A stretch of 64,000 nucleotides of DNA from an uncultured Eggerthella sp. (lineage in GTDB: Bacteria; Actinomycetota; Coriobacteriia; Coriobacteriales; Eggerthellaceae): positions 60,535-124,534 of the forward strand of contig UQLU01000007.1 in the NCBI GenBank assembly GCA_900542065.1, in the 5' to 3' direction. Shown in pieces: positions 23,993-33,750 of the stretch. The translations under genes and the position numbers were made by a program. Under the pieces are notes generated by a model that saw nothing but the letters and a program-made list of their open reading frames with translations, was not told where the DNA came from and made no database searches. How positions within the stretch are numbered: position 1 is the stretch's first letter; each line of letters begins with the position of its first letter.

Positions 23993-25297
23993 TTATACGT
24001 TCTCTATTTCTTTGGCAGGGAAGGCATCTGATTCATCTTTGACGGGTAAGGTATCTGATCCGTCTTTGGCAGAGGAAGTATCGGGTCCAGACTTGGAAGT
24101 GTCGGAATTGGATGCGCGATTATCTGGCTCAGACGATTTGTTTGCTGCGGAGTTCTCTGGTTTTGAAGAGGAAATATGAGGGCGAATAGCATTCATTTTT
24201 TCACGTTGCATTTTAGCTACTTCGGTAATTTGTTCGCGTTCGCGCTCGTAATTGAAATTGCCTATTGGTTCTTTTTCCACCTTCTTCTTTTTGGAATCAG
24301 GACGGAATGTTTTGGTTGTTTGAATCAAAATAGCGCCAATAACGAATGGCATCCAGAATACGATACCGCGGTATACCAAACCAATTGCCATACCAGCAGT
24401 GGCAGAAGCGCCAAAAGCGGTAAAGGCAACGGTAACCGCTGCTTCTACGACGCCAACGCCTTGCGGGGTAATAGAAATCATGGCGAACAAGGTAGCTACC
24501 ACGTAGCCACAAACAAGCGATTCTGGAACGCTTACACCAAAGGAAAAACCCACTAAACAAAACGCTGAAAGTTCGCAGCAACTAGCAACGATGGAACAGC
24601 CGAATGCTTTAGCAGTGGATTTCGGATTTTTGGCAATAAGTTTTGCGGCTCCCGAAAAGCTCATGATGGTTTTTTCTACCCAAGGCTCTAGGGGCTTTTT
24701 GTTGAAGCGTACGAGCACCTTGTTAATGAAGTTAGCTATTGGGGTAAGGATGCGAATGATAAGGGCAGGATTTTTGTTGCCCAGCACCATGATGCCAATC
24801 AGAACACTTACCAGCAAAATAACCAGTAATCCCAAAAGTAACCAAAGGGGAGATAAGCCAACCGTAAGAGCAAGAATGGTAAAGCTAATTACCATAATGG
24901 TGGCAAAAGCGGAATCAACGGTGATTTGCATCAAGATTGCGGCAGAGGTTGCTTTGCCAGGAGCAATGCCTCGCCTGCGTGCGTCGTCAACAACAAGTGT
25001 GGTGCCTGCAAGATTAAGACTTGGGAATACGGTATTCAAAAAGAAGGTGCCAAATACTAAAGGAAGGGTATGTTTTGGCTTCATGGTTTCGCCAACTGCT
25101 TGGAATGAAAACTTGTAGGCGAAGCTTTGTGCGAAGTATTTGCAGAGCTGGGTTAGGATTGCAATCACTAAAGGAATCATGGCACCTTGTGCCATGGTGG
25201 CTGCTAATTCATTGAGTTGATCGCCTCGTAAAAAGACGAACGCCAGCACAATGATAATGACCAAACCGGCAAAAAGATTTCGGAAGTTGAATTTCAC
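23993..25297 (-). CDS. Flippase-like integral membrane protein (UPF0104/AglD/MprF-N type)
   Basis: About eight hydrophobic segments in residues 5-335, with family features VFGTFFLNTVFPSLNLAGTT, ITPQGVGVVEAA and VYRGIVFWMPFVIG. These match the lysylphosphatidylglycerol-synthase transmembrane family, thought to translocate lipid-linked molecules. A hydrophilic C-terminal tail (about 340-434) is rich in Ser/Asp/Lys with three near-repeats ending in a KDGSD or KDESD-like block. It starts at GTG. It is not fused to a lysyltransferase domain, so no lipid lysinylation is implied. Confidence 0.85.
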   Translation of the reverse strand: MKFNFRNLFAGLVIIIVLAFVFLRGDQLNELAATMAQGAMIPLVIAILTQLCKYFAQSFAYKFSFQAVGETMKPKHTLPLVFGTFFLNTVFPSLNLAGTTLVVDDARRRGIAPGKATSAAILMQITVDSAFATIMVISFTILALTVGLSPLWLLLGLLVILLVSVLIGIMVLGNKNPALIIRILTPIANFINKVLVRFNKKPLEPWVEKTIMSFSGAAKLIAKNPKSTAKAFGCSIVASCCELSAFCLVGFSFGVSVPESLVCGYVVATLFAMISITPQGVGVVEAAVTVAFTAFGASATAGMAIGLVYRGIVFWMPFVIGAILIQTTKTFRPDSKKKKVEKEPIGNFNYEREREQITEVAKMQREKMNAIRPHISSSKPENSAANKSSEPDNRASNSDTSKSGPDTSSAKDGSDTLPVKDESDAFPAKEIENV

Positions 25298-25684
25298 TGC
25301 GTTAGAAACCTATCTGCGTAATCCGTTATAACTTTTCAAGTATACCAAACCTGAGAACTCTACCTGTTCAGGGCAGTCTGTGGATATTTTAGACGGTTAA
25401 TGGAAGCTGAAGCCGCATCTATATTTGCTGCTTATGGATATTCGCGCAAACATGGTTGCGGTTTTCGCTCAGAATCAATGTGCTTTCGCGTGTTTTCGCA
25501 TGTGTTTTCACGCGCATGCTTATGCGCATATATCGTGGCGAATTGCGGGTGGTCGTCTGAGGCTGGCCGTTCGCGGGTGAAACAAAGTTGTAACACGGAA
25601 ACCTGACTTCAAGTTGAATGGAACAAATAGTGCGGTGATATACTTAAATGGTTTTATCACAAGACAAAAATAGAAGGAGAGAAC
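25298..25684. other. Intergenic region upstream of leuC
   Basis: 387 bases between divergent genes with no supported gene. A plus-strand frame at 25400-25606 is Cys/Ser-rich and lacks a ribosome-binding site. No T-box consensus and no leucine-rich leader peptide were seen. A candidate leuC promoter is listed separately. Confidence 0.55.
25614..25644 (+). promoter_or_regulatory. Candidate leuCDB promoter
   Basis: TTGAAT (25614-25619) and TATACT (25639-25644) separated by 19 bases, 41 bases before the leuC start. The -10 is good; the spacer is longer than ideal. Confidence 0.4.
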
Positions 25685-26953
25685 ATGGCACGCCCGATGA
25701 CTATGGCCGAGAAAATTCTTGCCGCTCATGCAGGACTCGAAGAAGTAGTTCCTGGCCAGCTAATCGAGTGCGATCTTGATCTTGTCTTATCTAACGATGT
25801 TACCGCCCCTATTGCAATTAAGGAATTCAAGAAGGTTGGCGTAGATAAGGTATTTGATCCTACTAAGATTGCGCTTGTTCCTGATCATTATGTTCCTAAT
25901 AAGGACATTCAAAGTGCTGAACAGGCAAAAATGACCCGTGAATTTGCACGTGAACAGGGTATTACGCATTTTTACGAGGTAGGTTGCATGGGTGTTGAGC
26001 ATGCACTTCTACCTGAACAGGGCGTTGTCGGTGCTGGTGACCTTATTATTGGTGCTGATAGCCACACCTGCACCTATGGTGCTTTGGGTGCTTTTGCTAC
26101 GGGCGTTGGTTCAACGGATGCTGCAATTGGTTACGCAACGGGCAAGGCTTGGTTTAAGGTTCCTGAATCAATTCTGTTTAACATTGAAGGAGAACTTCAG
26201 CCAGGCGTTACGGGCAAAGACATCATTTTGCACATCATTGGCATGATCGGTGTTGACGGTGCATTGTATCAGGCAATGGAATTCCGCGGCAGCGCTATTG
26301 AATCGCTCACTATGGACGAGCGTCTTTCTATTTCTAATATGGCAATCGAAGCTGGCGGCAAAGCTGGCCTTATTGCAGTTGACGATGTAACGCGTGCTTA
26401 TATGGATGGTCGTACCGAGCGTCCTTATAAGGAATATCATTCTGATCCTGATGCGGTATATGCAAAGGTATACAACATCAATGCAGCAGATATTGTTCCA
26501 ACGGTTGCATTCCCTCATCTCCCTTCTAATACTCGTCCTGCAGCTGAAGCTCGTGACATTACCATCGATCAGTCTGTTATTGGTTCATGCACCAATGGCC
26601 GTATCGAGGATATGCGTCAAGCAGCAGCAGTATTGAAGGGTCATAAAGTTAACCCTAATGTTCGTTGCATTATTATTCCCGCAACTCAGCAGGTATATCG
26701 CCAGTGCATTGAAGAGGGATTGATGGAAATCTTCCTGGATGCAAACTGTGCTGTTTCAACGCCAACCTGTGGTCCTTGTTTGGGTGGTTATATGGGTATT
26801 CTGGCAGCAGGCGAACGTTCTATCGCTACGACTAACCGTAATTTTGTAGGCCGTATGGGCGATCCAACGAGTGAAGTTTATCTGTCTTCACCTGCAGTTG
26901 CAGCAGCTAGTGCTGTGCTTGGTCATATTGGTCTTCCTGAAGATTTAGATTAG
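25685..26953 (+). CDS. leuC: 3-isopropylmalate dehydratase large subunit
   Basis: Isomerises 2- to 3-isopropylmalate with LeuD in leucine synthesis. Aconitase-type [4Fe-4S] ligands lie in VIGSCTNGR (about 300) and TCGPCLGG (about 360). At 422 residues it is the archaeal/anaerobe-type short LeuC. It starts at ATG with GAAGGAGAGAAC. leuD follows nine bases later and leuB after that. leuA and the ilv genes are not in the window. Confidence 0.96.
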   Translation: MARPMTMAEKILAAHAGLEEVVPGQLIECDLDLVLSNDVTAPIAIKEFKKVGVDKVFDPTKIALVPDHYVPNKDIQSAEQAKMTREFAREQGITHFYEVGCMGVEHALLPEQGVVGAGDLIIGADSHTCTYGALGAFATGVGSTDAAIGYATGKAWFKVPESILFNIEGELQPGVTGKDIILHIIGMIGVDGALYQAMEFRGSAIESLTMDERLSISNMAIEAGGKAGLIAVDDVTRAYMDGRTERPYKEYHSDPDAVYAKVYNINAADIVPTVAFPHLPSNTRPAAEARDITIDQSVIGSCTNGRIEDMRQAAAVLKGHKVNPNVRCIIIPATQQVYRQCIEEGLMEIFLDANCAVSTPTCGPCLGGYMGILAAGERSIATTNRNFVGRMGDPTSEVYLSSPAVAAASAVLGHIGLPEDLD

Positions 26954-26962
26954 GAGAAGCAC

Positions 26963-27460
26963 ATGCAATTTAAGGGAACTGTTCATCGCTATGGTCGCGA
27001 TGTTGATACTGACGTAATTATTCCTGCACGTTACTTGACCACTTCTGAGCCTTCCGAGCTGGCTAAGCACTGCATGGAAGATATTGATGCCGATTTCGTA
27101 AACAAGGTAGCGCAGGGCGACATTATTGTTGCTGATGAAAACTTTGGTTGTGGCTCTTCTCGCGAACATGCTCCAATTGCTATTAAGGCATCGGGTGTTG
27201 ATGTAGTTATCGCTAAGAGCTTCGCACGTATTTTCTATCGCAACTCTATTAATACCGGTCTTGCGATTTTGGAATGCCCTGAAGCAGTGGATGCTATTTC
27301 TGATGGCGATGTTGTTTCAGTTGATACCGATACCGGAACTATTACCAATGAAACCACAGGTGCGGTCTTTACTGCACAGCCTTTCCCACCCTTTATCGCA
27401 GATATTATCGAGCAGGGCGGTTTGCTGAATCGTACCCGCAAGGTATTGGGTTTGGCTTAA
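26963..27460 (+). CDS. leuD: 3-isopropylmalate dehydratase small subunit
   Basis: Swivelling-domain partner of LeuC. YGRDVDTDVIIPARYL (about 8-23) and NFGCGSSREHAPIAIKASG (about 62) are diagnostic. 165 residues matches the short LeuD that pairs with this LeuC type. The start is nine bases after leuC, with TAGGAGAAGCAC as Shine-Dalgarno. Confidence 0.96.
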   Translation: MQFKGTVHRYGRDVDTDVIIPARYLTTSEPSELAKHCMEDIDADFVNKVAQGDIIVADENFGCGSSREHAPIAIKASGVDVVIAKSFARIFYRNSINTGLAILECPEAVDAISDGDVVSVDTDTGTITNETTGAVFTAQPFPPFIADIIEQGGLLNRTRKVLGLA

Positions 27461-27470
27461 AGGAGAAAAC

Positions 27471-28580
27471 ATGGCTCAAACATATAAAATTTGTACTTTG
27501 CCTGGCGATGGCATTGGTCCAGAGATTATCGCTGAAGGTGTAAAGGTACTTAACGCGGTAGGCGAAAAGTACGGTGCTGAGTTTGAATGCACTGACGCGC
27601 TTATTGGTGGTTGTGCAATTGATGAGTGTGGCACGGCACTGCCAGAAGCAACACTCGAAGTTGCTAATGCATCTGATGCGGTACTGTTAGCAGCAGTAGG
27701 TGGCCCTAAATGGGATACCACTGATCCTGAAAAGCCTCGCCCTGAACAGGGATTGTTGGGAATTCGTAAGGCACTTGGTTTGTATACCAACTTGCGTCCT
27801 GTACAGATTTTTGCTGCACTTTCTGGTGCTTCTACGCTTAAGCCTGAAGTAATTGATGGCGTTGACATGATGCTTGTTCGTGAATTAACGGGTGGTTTGT
27901 ATTTTGGTAAGCGCGAGCGCTTCTATGATGAAGAGGGCGCAGGTACCAATGGCGCAAAGGGTCAGCGTGCTTATGACACTCTTGAGTATCGTGAATATGA
28001 AATTGAGCGTATTGCACGCCAGGCATTTGAAGCTGCTCGTAAGCGTCGCAATAAGGTAACAAGCGTTGATAAGGCTAACGTTTTAGAAACCAGTCGTATG
28101 TGGCGTGAAATCGTTCATCGCATTCACGAACAAGAATACTCAGATGTTGAACTTGAAGATATGCTGGTAGACAACACCGCTATGCAGCTTATCAATCGTC
28201 CAGCAGACTTTGACGTTGTTGTTACGGAAAATATGTTCGGCGATATTCTTTCTGACGAAGCTGCTCAGATTACCGGTTCGCTTGGTATGTTGGCAAGTGC
28301 ATCATTAGGCGATGGCGTTGCTCTGTATGAGCCAAGCCATGGTAGTGCTCCTGATATTGCAGGCAAGGGTATTGCGAACCCACTGGCTCAGATTCTTTCT
28401 GTTGGCATGATGCTTCGCTATAGTTTCGACATGGGTGATGCGGCTGACGATATCGAACGCGCTATTACCGAAGTTCTTGATGAAGGTTGGCGCACGGGCG
28501 ATATTGCCGATGAATCCACACCAGCAGATAAGATTGTTGGCACCACCAAGATGGGCGATTTAGTAGTAGAACATCTGTAA
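27471..28580 (+). CDS. leuB: 3-isopropylmalate dehydrogenase
   Basis: NAD-dependent oxidative decarboxylation of 3-isopropylmalate. LPGDGIGPEI (8-17) starts the fold; RELTGGLYFGKRE, the catalytic Lys in KVTSVDKANVLETSRMWRE and the metal-binding NMFGDILSDEAAQITGSLG are present, with EPSHGSAPDIAGKGIANP near the C-terminus. 369 residues. It is ten bases after leuD, preceded by AAAGGAGAAAAC. A terminator follows. Confidence 0.97.
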   Translation: MAQTYKICTLPGDGIGPEIIAEGVKVLNAVGEKYGAEFECTDALIGGCAIDECGTALPEATLEVANASDAVLLAAVGGPKWDTTDPEKPRPEQGLLGIRKALGLYTNLRPVQIFAALSGASTLKPEVIDGVDMMLVRELTGGLYFGKRERFYDEEGAGTNGAKGQRAYDTLEYREYEIERIARQAFEAARKRRNKVTSVDKANVLETSRMWREIVHRIHEQEYSDVELEDMLVDNTAMQLINRPADFDVVVTENMFGDILSDEAAQITGSLGMLASASLGDGVALYEPSHGSAPDIAGKGIANPLAQILSVGMMLRYSFDMGDAADDIERAITEVLDEGWRTGDIADESTPADKIVGTTKMGDLVVEHL

Positions 28581-28598
28581 TTGATGAATTATTACGAG

Positions 28599-28640
28599 CC
28601 ACCCGCACTTTTCCTTGCATTGGGGAGTGCGGGTGGTTTA
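28599..28640 (+). terminator. Terminator of leuCDB
   Basis: Eleven-bp G/C-rich perfect stem CCACCCGCACT/AGTGCGGGTGG (28599-28609, 28626-28636), then TTTAGTTT. Confidence 0.85.
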
Positions 28641-28694
28641 GTTTGTAGAGGTTAGTTAAACAGATTAAGGTACACAGATTAAGCGAAAGGCTGC

Positions 28695-30002
28695 ATGTTT
28701 ATGGCTATTCGGTCTCCTGAAGGAACGTTCGACTTGCTTTCTCGCGATGCGATGTTTTGGGACTATTTCCGCAACACTGCTTTTTCTATTTTTGGACGCT
28801 ATGGCTATCAGCCCATTGAGACTCCTATGTTTGAACAGACGGAGTTGTTTGTCCGTGGCATTGGTGAGGCAACCGATGTAGTTTCCAAAGAAATGTTTAC
28901 CGTTATTTCGGGTGGTAACATGACAAAGTTGCTTGAGGGAGGCTCCCTTAAATCTAAGAGCAAGCTTTCGCTGCGACCTGAAGGTACTGCAGGCGTGGTA
29001 CGCGCGGTTGTTCAGCACGATTTGGTGCCACAAGGTGGCGCTCCTGCGAAGTTAATGTATGCAGGTCCTATGTTTCGTGCCGAGCGTCCTCAGAAGGGGC
29101 GTTTGCGTCAGTTCCGTCAGGTGGGCGTTGAGTGCTTAGGCGCAGACGATCCAAGTGTAGATGCCGAAGCAATCATCATGCTTATGCGCTTTTATGAAGC
29201 AATTGGTATTCCTGCAGGCGATATGCGCTTGCTTATCAATTCGATGGGTTGTGAAAAGTGCCGTCCAGCGTATCGCGAATTGGTACGTCAGTATATCCAC
29301 GAACACGAAGCGGATATGTGTGATGAATGCAATCATCGTGCAGAAATTAATCCTCTGCGTGCTTTTGACTGCAAGATTGCAACCTGCGCTGAAATCATGG
29401 AAGGTGCACCTCGTATCACTGATCACTTGTGTGACGATTGTCGCGAACACTACGAAACCGTGAAGCGTCATTTAACAGTAGCGGGTCTTTCGTTTGTAGA
29501 AGATACCCGTCTTGTTCGCGGCTTGGACTACTACACGCGTACGGTATTTGAAGTACAAGTAGACAACGGCATGGGTGCGCAAAATGCCATCGGCGGCGGC
29601 GGTCGTTACGACAAGCTTGCTAAAGAGGTTGGCGGTCGCGATGTGCCTGGTCTTGGCTTTGCGCTTGGATATGAGCGCTGTGTGTTGGCGTTAGAGGCTG
29701 CAGGGGTGGAATTCCCTGAAGCAGCAACACTCGATTTATTCGTTGCCTGTGTTGACGATTCAGTGCGTGATCGCGCCTTTTCTCTGGTTCAGGAATGCCG
29801 AGATGCAGGAATTGCAACCGAGATGGATCACCAGCAGCGCAGCTTAAAGAGTCAGTTCAAGTTGGCTGATAAGCTTGGTTCAAAGTGGGTTGCCATTTTA
29901 GGTCCCGATGAACTTGCGCAGAACAGCGTGAAGGTTCGCAATATGGAAAACCATGAAGAACAGCTTGTTGCACTTGATGGTTTGGTAAAGCTGCTTGGTT
30001 AA
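28695..30002 (+). CDS. hisS: Histidyl-tRNA synthetase
   Basis: Class II synthetase. Motif 1 region YQPIETPMFEQTELFVRG, motif 2 LRPEGTAGVVRA (about 96-107), the His-specific GLDYYTRTVFE and motif 3 GLGFALGYER (about 316-325) are all present, followed by the anticodon-binding domain. 435 residues. ATG 28695 has GAAAGG four bases upstream; an in-frame ATG at 28701 has better spacing and may be the true start. aspS follows at 330 bases, a common hisS-aspS pairing. Confidence 0.97.
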   Translation: MFMAIRSPEGTFDLLSRDAMFWDYFRNTAFSIFGRYGYQPIETPMFEQTELFVRGIGEATDVVSKEMFTVISGGNMTKLLEGGSLKSKSKLSLRPEGTAGVVRAVVQHDLVPQGGAPAKLMYAGPMFRAERPQKGRLRQFRQVGVECLGADDPSVDAEAIIMLMRFYEAIGIPAGDMRLLINSMGCEKCRPAYRELVRQYIHEHEADMCDECNHRAEINPLRAFDCKIATCAEIMEGAPRITDHLCDDCREHYETVKRHLTVAGLSFVEDTRLVRGLDYYTRTVFEVQVDNGMGAQNAIGGGGRYDKLAKEVGGRDVPGLGFALGYERCVLALEAAGVEFPEAATLDLFVACVDDSVRDRAFSLVQECRDAGIATEMDHQQRSLKSQFKLADKLGSKWVAILGPDELAQNSVKVRNMENHEEQLVALDGLVKLLG

Positions 30003-30138
30003 CGTAAAGCCTTCTTGAAAAACGATTAAGCGCGTAGTTGCTCTTGAAGAGTTATGAACAAGCAGCAGGTTGCGTTTGTAAATATAGACAGAGCAGTAGC
30101 CTGCCTTCAAACAGTGATAAAACTGTTCTTTTTTATAA

Positions 30139-30174
30139 AAACCGCTTGTTAGTTATTCCTGAGGCAAGCGGTTT
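30139..30174 (+). terminator. Terminator downstream of hisS
   Basis: Ten-bp stem AAACCGCTTG/CAAGCGGTTT (30139-30148, 30165-30174), 16-base loop, followed by TCGCTATAG. T-richness is modest. Confidence 0.6.
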
Positions 30175-30191
30175 TCGCTATAGTATTACGG

Positions 30192-30220
30192 TTGACAAAA
30201 AATGTAGAAGAACTTGTAGC
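30192..30220 (+). promoter_or_regulatory. Candidate aspS promoter
   Basis: Perfect -35 TTGACA (30192-30197), 17-base spacer, weak -10 TGTAGC (30215-30220). It is 113 bases before the aspS start. Confidence 0.4.
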
Positions 30221-30332
30221 AACGGCGATATTTTTAAAAGGGATGATTAATTCCTAAACAAAATGCCATTGCTGGTGTTATGAGCGTTTTTACTGGGAAG
30301 AATCATAAGTTGGACGAGGAGAAAGTGAAATC

Positions 30333-32111
30333 ATGACAGATTTCCTTAACGAGTACTGCATGCATTCTCATACATGCGGTCAGTTGCGTCGTGAAGACGT
30401 GGACACTGAAGTAACCTTGACGGGTTGGGTATGGCACAACCGTGACCATGGTGGCCTTATCTTTATCGACCTTCGCGACCGCGATGGCTACACTCAGTGC
30501 GTAGTAGACCCTGATTGTGTAAGCGCTGAAGAATTTTCTGTTGCTGAACATCTCGGACGTGAATACGTAATCGAAGTAGCAGGTAAGGTTCGCGCTCGTA
30601 TGGACGAAGCAGTGAACCCCAATATGGCTACGGGTGAAATTGAAGTTCTTGCGAGCTCGGTAAAGGTTCTGAATTCTTCGGTAACTCCTCCGTTCTCTAT
30701 TGAAGATGGTATTGAAACCGACGAAACCACTCGTATGAAGTGGCGCTATCTTGACCTTCGTCGTCCAGAAATGTATGCAAATCTTAAGTTGCGTCATCAG
30801 GTTGCTCAGGCAATGCGTGGCGCTTTGAACGAACGTGGCTTCTTGGAAGTTGAAACTCCAATTTTGGCAAACTCAACTCCTGAAGGTGCTCGCGACTATA
30901 TCGTTCCTTCTCGTCCAAATCCTGGTAAGTTCTATGCATTGCCTCAGAGCCCTCAGCAGTTTAAGCAGATGCTTATGGTTGGCGGCATTGAGCGCTACTA
31001 CCAGATTGCACGCTGCTTCCGTGACGAAGACCTTCGCGCTGACCGTCAGCCTGAATTCACTCAGGTTGATATCGAAATGAGCTTTGTAAAGGGCGAAGAT
31101 GTTATGGTCATGATGGAAGACGTTATGGCTGAAACCCTGAAGGCTGTTGGCGTTGAGCATCAGTTCCCTCTGCAGCGTATGCAGTACTCCGAAGCAATGG
31201 ATCGTTTTGGTTGCGACCGTCCTGATATTCGCTTCGGTATGGAACTGGTAGATCTTACCGACATTGTTAAGGATTGTGGCTTTAAGGTATTCTCTGGCGC
31301 TGTTCAGTCTGGCGGCATCGTAAAGTGCATTAATGCTCGTGGTGCAGGCGACTGGAGCCGTGGCGAAATTGAAAAGCTCGCCGATGTGGCTGCTGCTAAT
31401 GGCGCTAAGGGTATGGCTTGGATTGCCTTTACTACTGATGGCAAGGAAAAGAGCCCAATCATCAAGTTCTTCGATGATGAAACCTACGCAAAAATCAAGG
31501 AAGCTGCCGATGTTCAGCCAGGCGACTTGCTCTTGTTTGCTGCTGATACCTATGAGGTAGCTAACGCTGTTTTGGCAGCACTTCGTTTGCACATGGCTGA
31601 CGCTCTTAGTATTGAGCGCAAAGGTCATGCTTTGCTTTGGGTTGTTAACTTCCCAATGTTCCGTTATGACGAAGACGAAAAGAAGTATGCTGCAGAACAT
31701 CATCCTTTCACGCATGTTCTGGAAGAGGACTTGGATAAGATCGAATCTGCTCCTCTTGAATGCGGTAGCTATTCATACGACTTGGTTATGGACGGCTTTG
31801 AAGTTGGTGGCGGCACCATCCGTATCCATAACGCTGAAGAACAGAAGCGCATCTTGCGCGTTTGCGGTTTAACTGATGAAGAGATCGAAGAGAAGTTCGG
31901 TCACCTTATTCACGCACTTGAGCTGGGTGCTCCTCCTCATGGTGGTATTGCTTTGGGCTTGGACCGCTTGGTTATGCTGCTTGCAGGCAAGCAGTCTATT
32001 CGTGACGTTATTGCGTTCCCGAAGACTTCAAGCGCATCTGATCCTATGACAGGTGCTCCTAGCCAGGTAACAACGCGTCAGCTTAAAGAAGTTGCTCTGC
32101 GCATTCTGTAA
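30333..32111 (+). CDS. aspS: Aspartyl-tRNA synthetase
   Basis: Bacterial-type AspRS of 592 residues: N-terminal OB anticodon domain (VTLTGWVWHNRDHGGLIFIDLRDRDG, about 25-50), class II core with motif 2 YQIARCFRDEDLRADRQPEFTQVD, a GAD insertion domain and motif 3 GIALGLDRLVMLLAG (about 535-549). It starts at ATG with GAGGAGAAAG. Whether it is discriminating or also charges Asn-tRNA cannot be settled from the motifs I can see. Confidence 0.97.
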   Translation: MTDFLNEYCMHSHTCGQLRREDVDTEVTLTGWVWHNRDHGGLIFIDLRDRDGYTQCVVDPDCVSAEEFSVAEHLGREYVIEVAGKVRARMDEAVNPNMATGEIEVLASSVKVLNSSVTPPFSIEDGIETDETTRMKWRYLDLRRPEMYANLKLRHQVAQAMRGALNERGFLEVETPILANSTPEGARDYIVPSRPNPGKFYALPQSPQQFKQMLMVGGIERYYQIARCFRDEDLRADRQPEFTQVDIEMSFVKGEDVMVMMEDVMAETLKAVGVEHQFPLQRMQYSEAMDRFGCDRPDIRFGMELVDLTDIVKDCGFKVFSGAVQSGGIVKCINARGAGDWSRGEIEKLADVAAANGAKGMAWIAFTTDGKEKSPIIKFFDDETYAKIKEAADVQPGDLLLFAADTYEVANAVLAALRLHMADALSIERKGHALLWVVNFPMFRYDEDEKKYAAEHHPFTHVLEEDLDKIESAPLECGSYSYDLVMDGFEVGGGTIRIHNAEEQKRILRVCGLTDEEIEEKFGHLIHALELGAPPHGGIALGLDRLVMLLAGKQSIRDVIAFPKTSSASDPMTGAPSQVTTRQLKEVALRIL

Positions 32112-32126
32112 ACTTTTTTAAACATT

Positions 32127-32200
32127 AAGCCCACGCTTTGCTTAAAACCATCAAAGAGCGCTAAGGTAAGTAGCGCTAAGGTAGGGCAGAGCGTGGGCTT
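32127..32200 (+). terminator. Terminator of aspS with nested repeats
   Basis: Fifteen-bp outer stem (32127-32141 with 32186-32200, one G-U pair), followed by TACTTTTAG. The loop contains two near-identical copies of AGCGCTAAGGTA(A/G)G, which could form an inner hairpin. Confidence 0.75.
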
Positions 32201-32316
32201 TACTTTTAGTTTGCTCTAGCCGTTTTAGCATTGTTGCTGGTATTGCTTCTAGTGTTACTTCTGGTTTCGCTAGATGTTTTGCTTTTATCAGGGTTCTTGG
32301 GAAGGACGGGATATTC

Positions 32317-33093
32317 GTGCAACGAAAATATTTCTTTTTCGACTACGACGGTACTTTGGCGGTTCCGCGTACACGCGAGATTCCTTCTTCTACGCAAGAA
32401 ACAATCAAACGTCTGCGAGAAAACGGTCACTTCATTGCGCTTGCAACGGGCAGACTTCAGATAAATGCGGTAGATTTTATCTCGTCTATTGGCATAGATA
32501 ATTTGGTTGCCGATGGCGGGTATTCGGTTACTCTGGCGGGAGATTTGAAGTGGATGGATCCGCTGCCGCTTGAGCCTGTAAAGCAGTGTTTGCATATTCT
32601 TGACGATTACCGCATTCCTTGGGCAGTAACAACTGCTAATGAATTAGTACGTTATTCGCCACGCGAAGATTTTGCAGAAATTGCGGGCGACTATTATGTT
32701 CCAACGCACTACGATCCAAACCTTACAATTGAAAGTCTTCAGACGGTATATAAAGCCTATATTCCTTGCAAGGCCGAAGATGAGCATAAGGTGCTTGAAA
32801 CGGGCGCGCTAGATGGGGTACCGCACGTTCGTTATAATTCCGATACTATTTTCATTGAGCCAATGGATAAACAACGTGGCATTAAATACCTCATGAATCT
32901 GCTTGATGCTCCTATTGAAGATGTAGTAGTGTTTGGCGATGGTTTTAATGATGTGTCTATGTTTCTTCCTGAATGGACCTCAATTGCCATGGGAAACGCA
33001 CGCGAGGTTCTTAAAGAGCGGGCAGATTACATTACGACCGACTGTGATGCTGATGGCATTATGAATGCCTGCAAGCATTTTGGTTGGATTTAG
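32317..33093 (+). CDS. HAD-superfamily hydrolase, Cof/IIB type
   Basis: Probable sugar- or nucleotide-phosphate phosphatase. Motif I FFFDYDGTLAVP gives Asp9 and Asp11; motif II ALATGRLQ; motif IV VFGDGFNDVSMF (about 205). The cap between motifs II and III places it in subclass IIB (Cof). 258 residues. It starts at GTG with GGAAGGAC upstream. The substrate is not deducible. Confidence 0.9.
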   Translation: MQRKYFFFDYDGTLAVPRTREIPSSTQETIKRLRENGHFIALATGRLQINAVDFISSIGIDNLVADGGYSVTLAGDLKWMDPLPLEPVKQCLHILDDYRIPWAVTTANELVRYSPREDFAEIAGDYYVPTHYDPNLTIESLQTVYKAYIPCKAEDEHKVLETGALDGVPHVRYNSDTIFIEPMDKQRGIKYLMNLLDAPIEDVVVFGDGFNDVSMFLPEWTSIAMGNAREVLKERADYITTDCDADGIMNACKHFGWI

Positions 33094-33168
33094 GCACAAG
33101 AATTTGCGTGATCGCGAGCAAATTGCAAGTAAGAATGCGAAAAGACGGCAGTGTAGGTTAGGGTAACG

Positions 33169-33750
33169 ATGGGTTCAGTATCTAGAGGATGGCATCACTT
33201 TTGCACTATTACTCACCATAAGGGTTTAGTGCTTCGTAATTGCTTTCGTGTGGGACTTTACTGGCAGGGTGTCGTGCATGACCTATCGAAGTATTCTTTG
33301 ACCGAATTTCGCGTTGGTGTTCACTACTATCAGGGCGACAGAAGCCCTAACACCGCAGAACGTGCTGACATTGGGTATTCTACGGCTTGGATGCACCATA
33401 AGGGACGCAACAAGCATCACTATGAATACTGGACTGACATGAGAGCTAATCGTGATGCAACGTTTGAAGGGAAGCCTATTCCTACGCGCTATGTGGTAGA
33501 GATGCTGTGCGATCGCGTTGCGGCGAGCAAGGTGTACCAGGGGAGTGCCTACCAAGACGATAGTGCACTCAATTATTTCAAGTTAGAACAAAGTGCTCAG
33601 GGCGAATTGATGTTTCATCCTGAATCGCAGCAGCTTCTTGAAACTATGCTTACCTGGCTTGCAGAAGAGGGCGAAAAGGCAGCCTTTAAGCGCATTCGTA
33701 CCGAAATAGTAAAGGCGCGGTATACCACGCCTTCAACAAAGAAATTTTAG
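33169..33750 (+). CDS. DUF5662 family protein
   Basis: Recognised by HHFCTITHHKGLVLRNCFRVGLYWQGVVHDLSKYSLTEF-type N-terminus and HHKGRNKHHYEYW, conserved His/Asp patterns of the DUF5662 group. The HxxxHD-like spacing suggests a metal-dependent HD-phosphohydrolase-type site, an inference only. 193 residues. It begins 75 bases after the HAD gene on the same strand and may be co-transcribed. No known role. Confidence 0.8.
   Translation: MGSVSRGWHHFCTITHHKGLVLRNCFRVGLYWQGVVHDLSKYSLTEFRVGVHYYQGDRSPNTAERADIGYSTAWMHHKGRNKHHYEYWTDMRANRDATFEGKPIPTRYVVEMLCDRVAASKVYQGSAYQDDSALNYFKLEQSAQGELMFHPESQQLLETMLTWLAEEGEKAAFKRIRTEIVKARYTTPSTKKF

Larger units (their letters stand above)
30003..30332. other. Intergenic region between hisS and aspS
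   Basis: 330 bases without a gene. It holds the terminator at 30139-30174 and a TTGACA-containing promoter candidate at 30192. No T-box motif was found although the flanking genes are tRNA synthetases. Confidence 0.6.

Noticed and set aside
25400..25606. 68-codon frame upstream of leuC, considered as a leader peptide
   Set aside because: Not leucine-rich, no Shine-Dalgarno and no attenuator pairing was found.
30003..30332. Searched for a T-box before aspS
   Set aside because: No T-box consensus; only an ordinary hairpin and a possible promoter.
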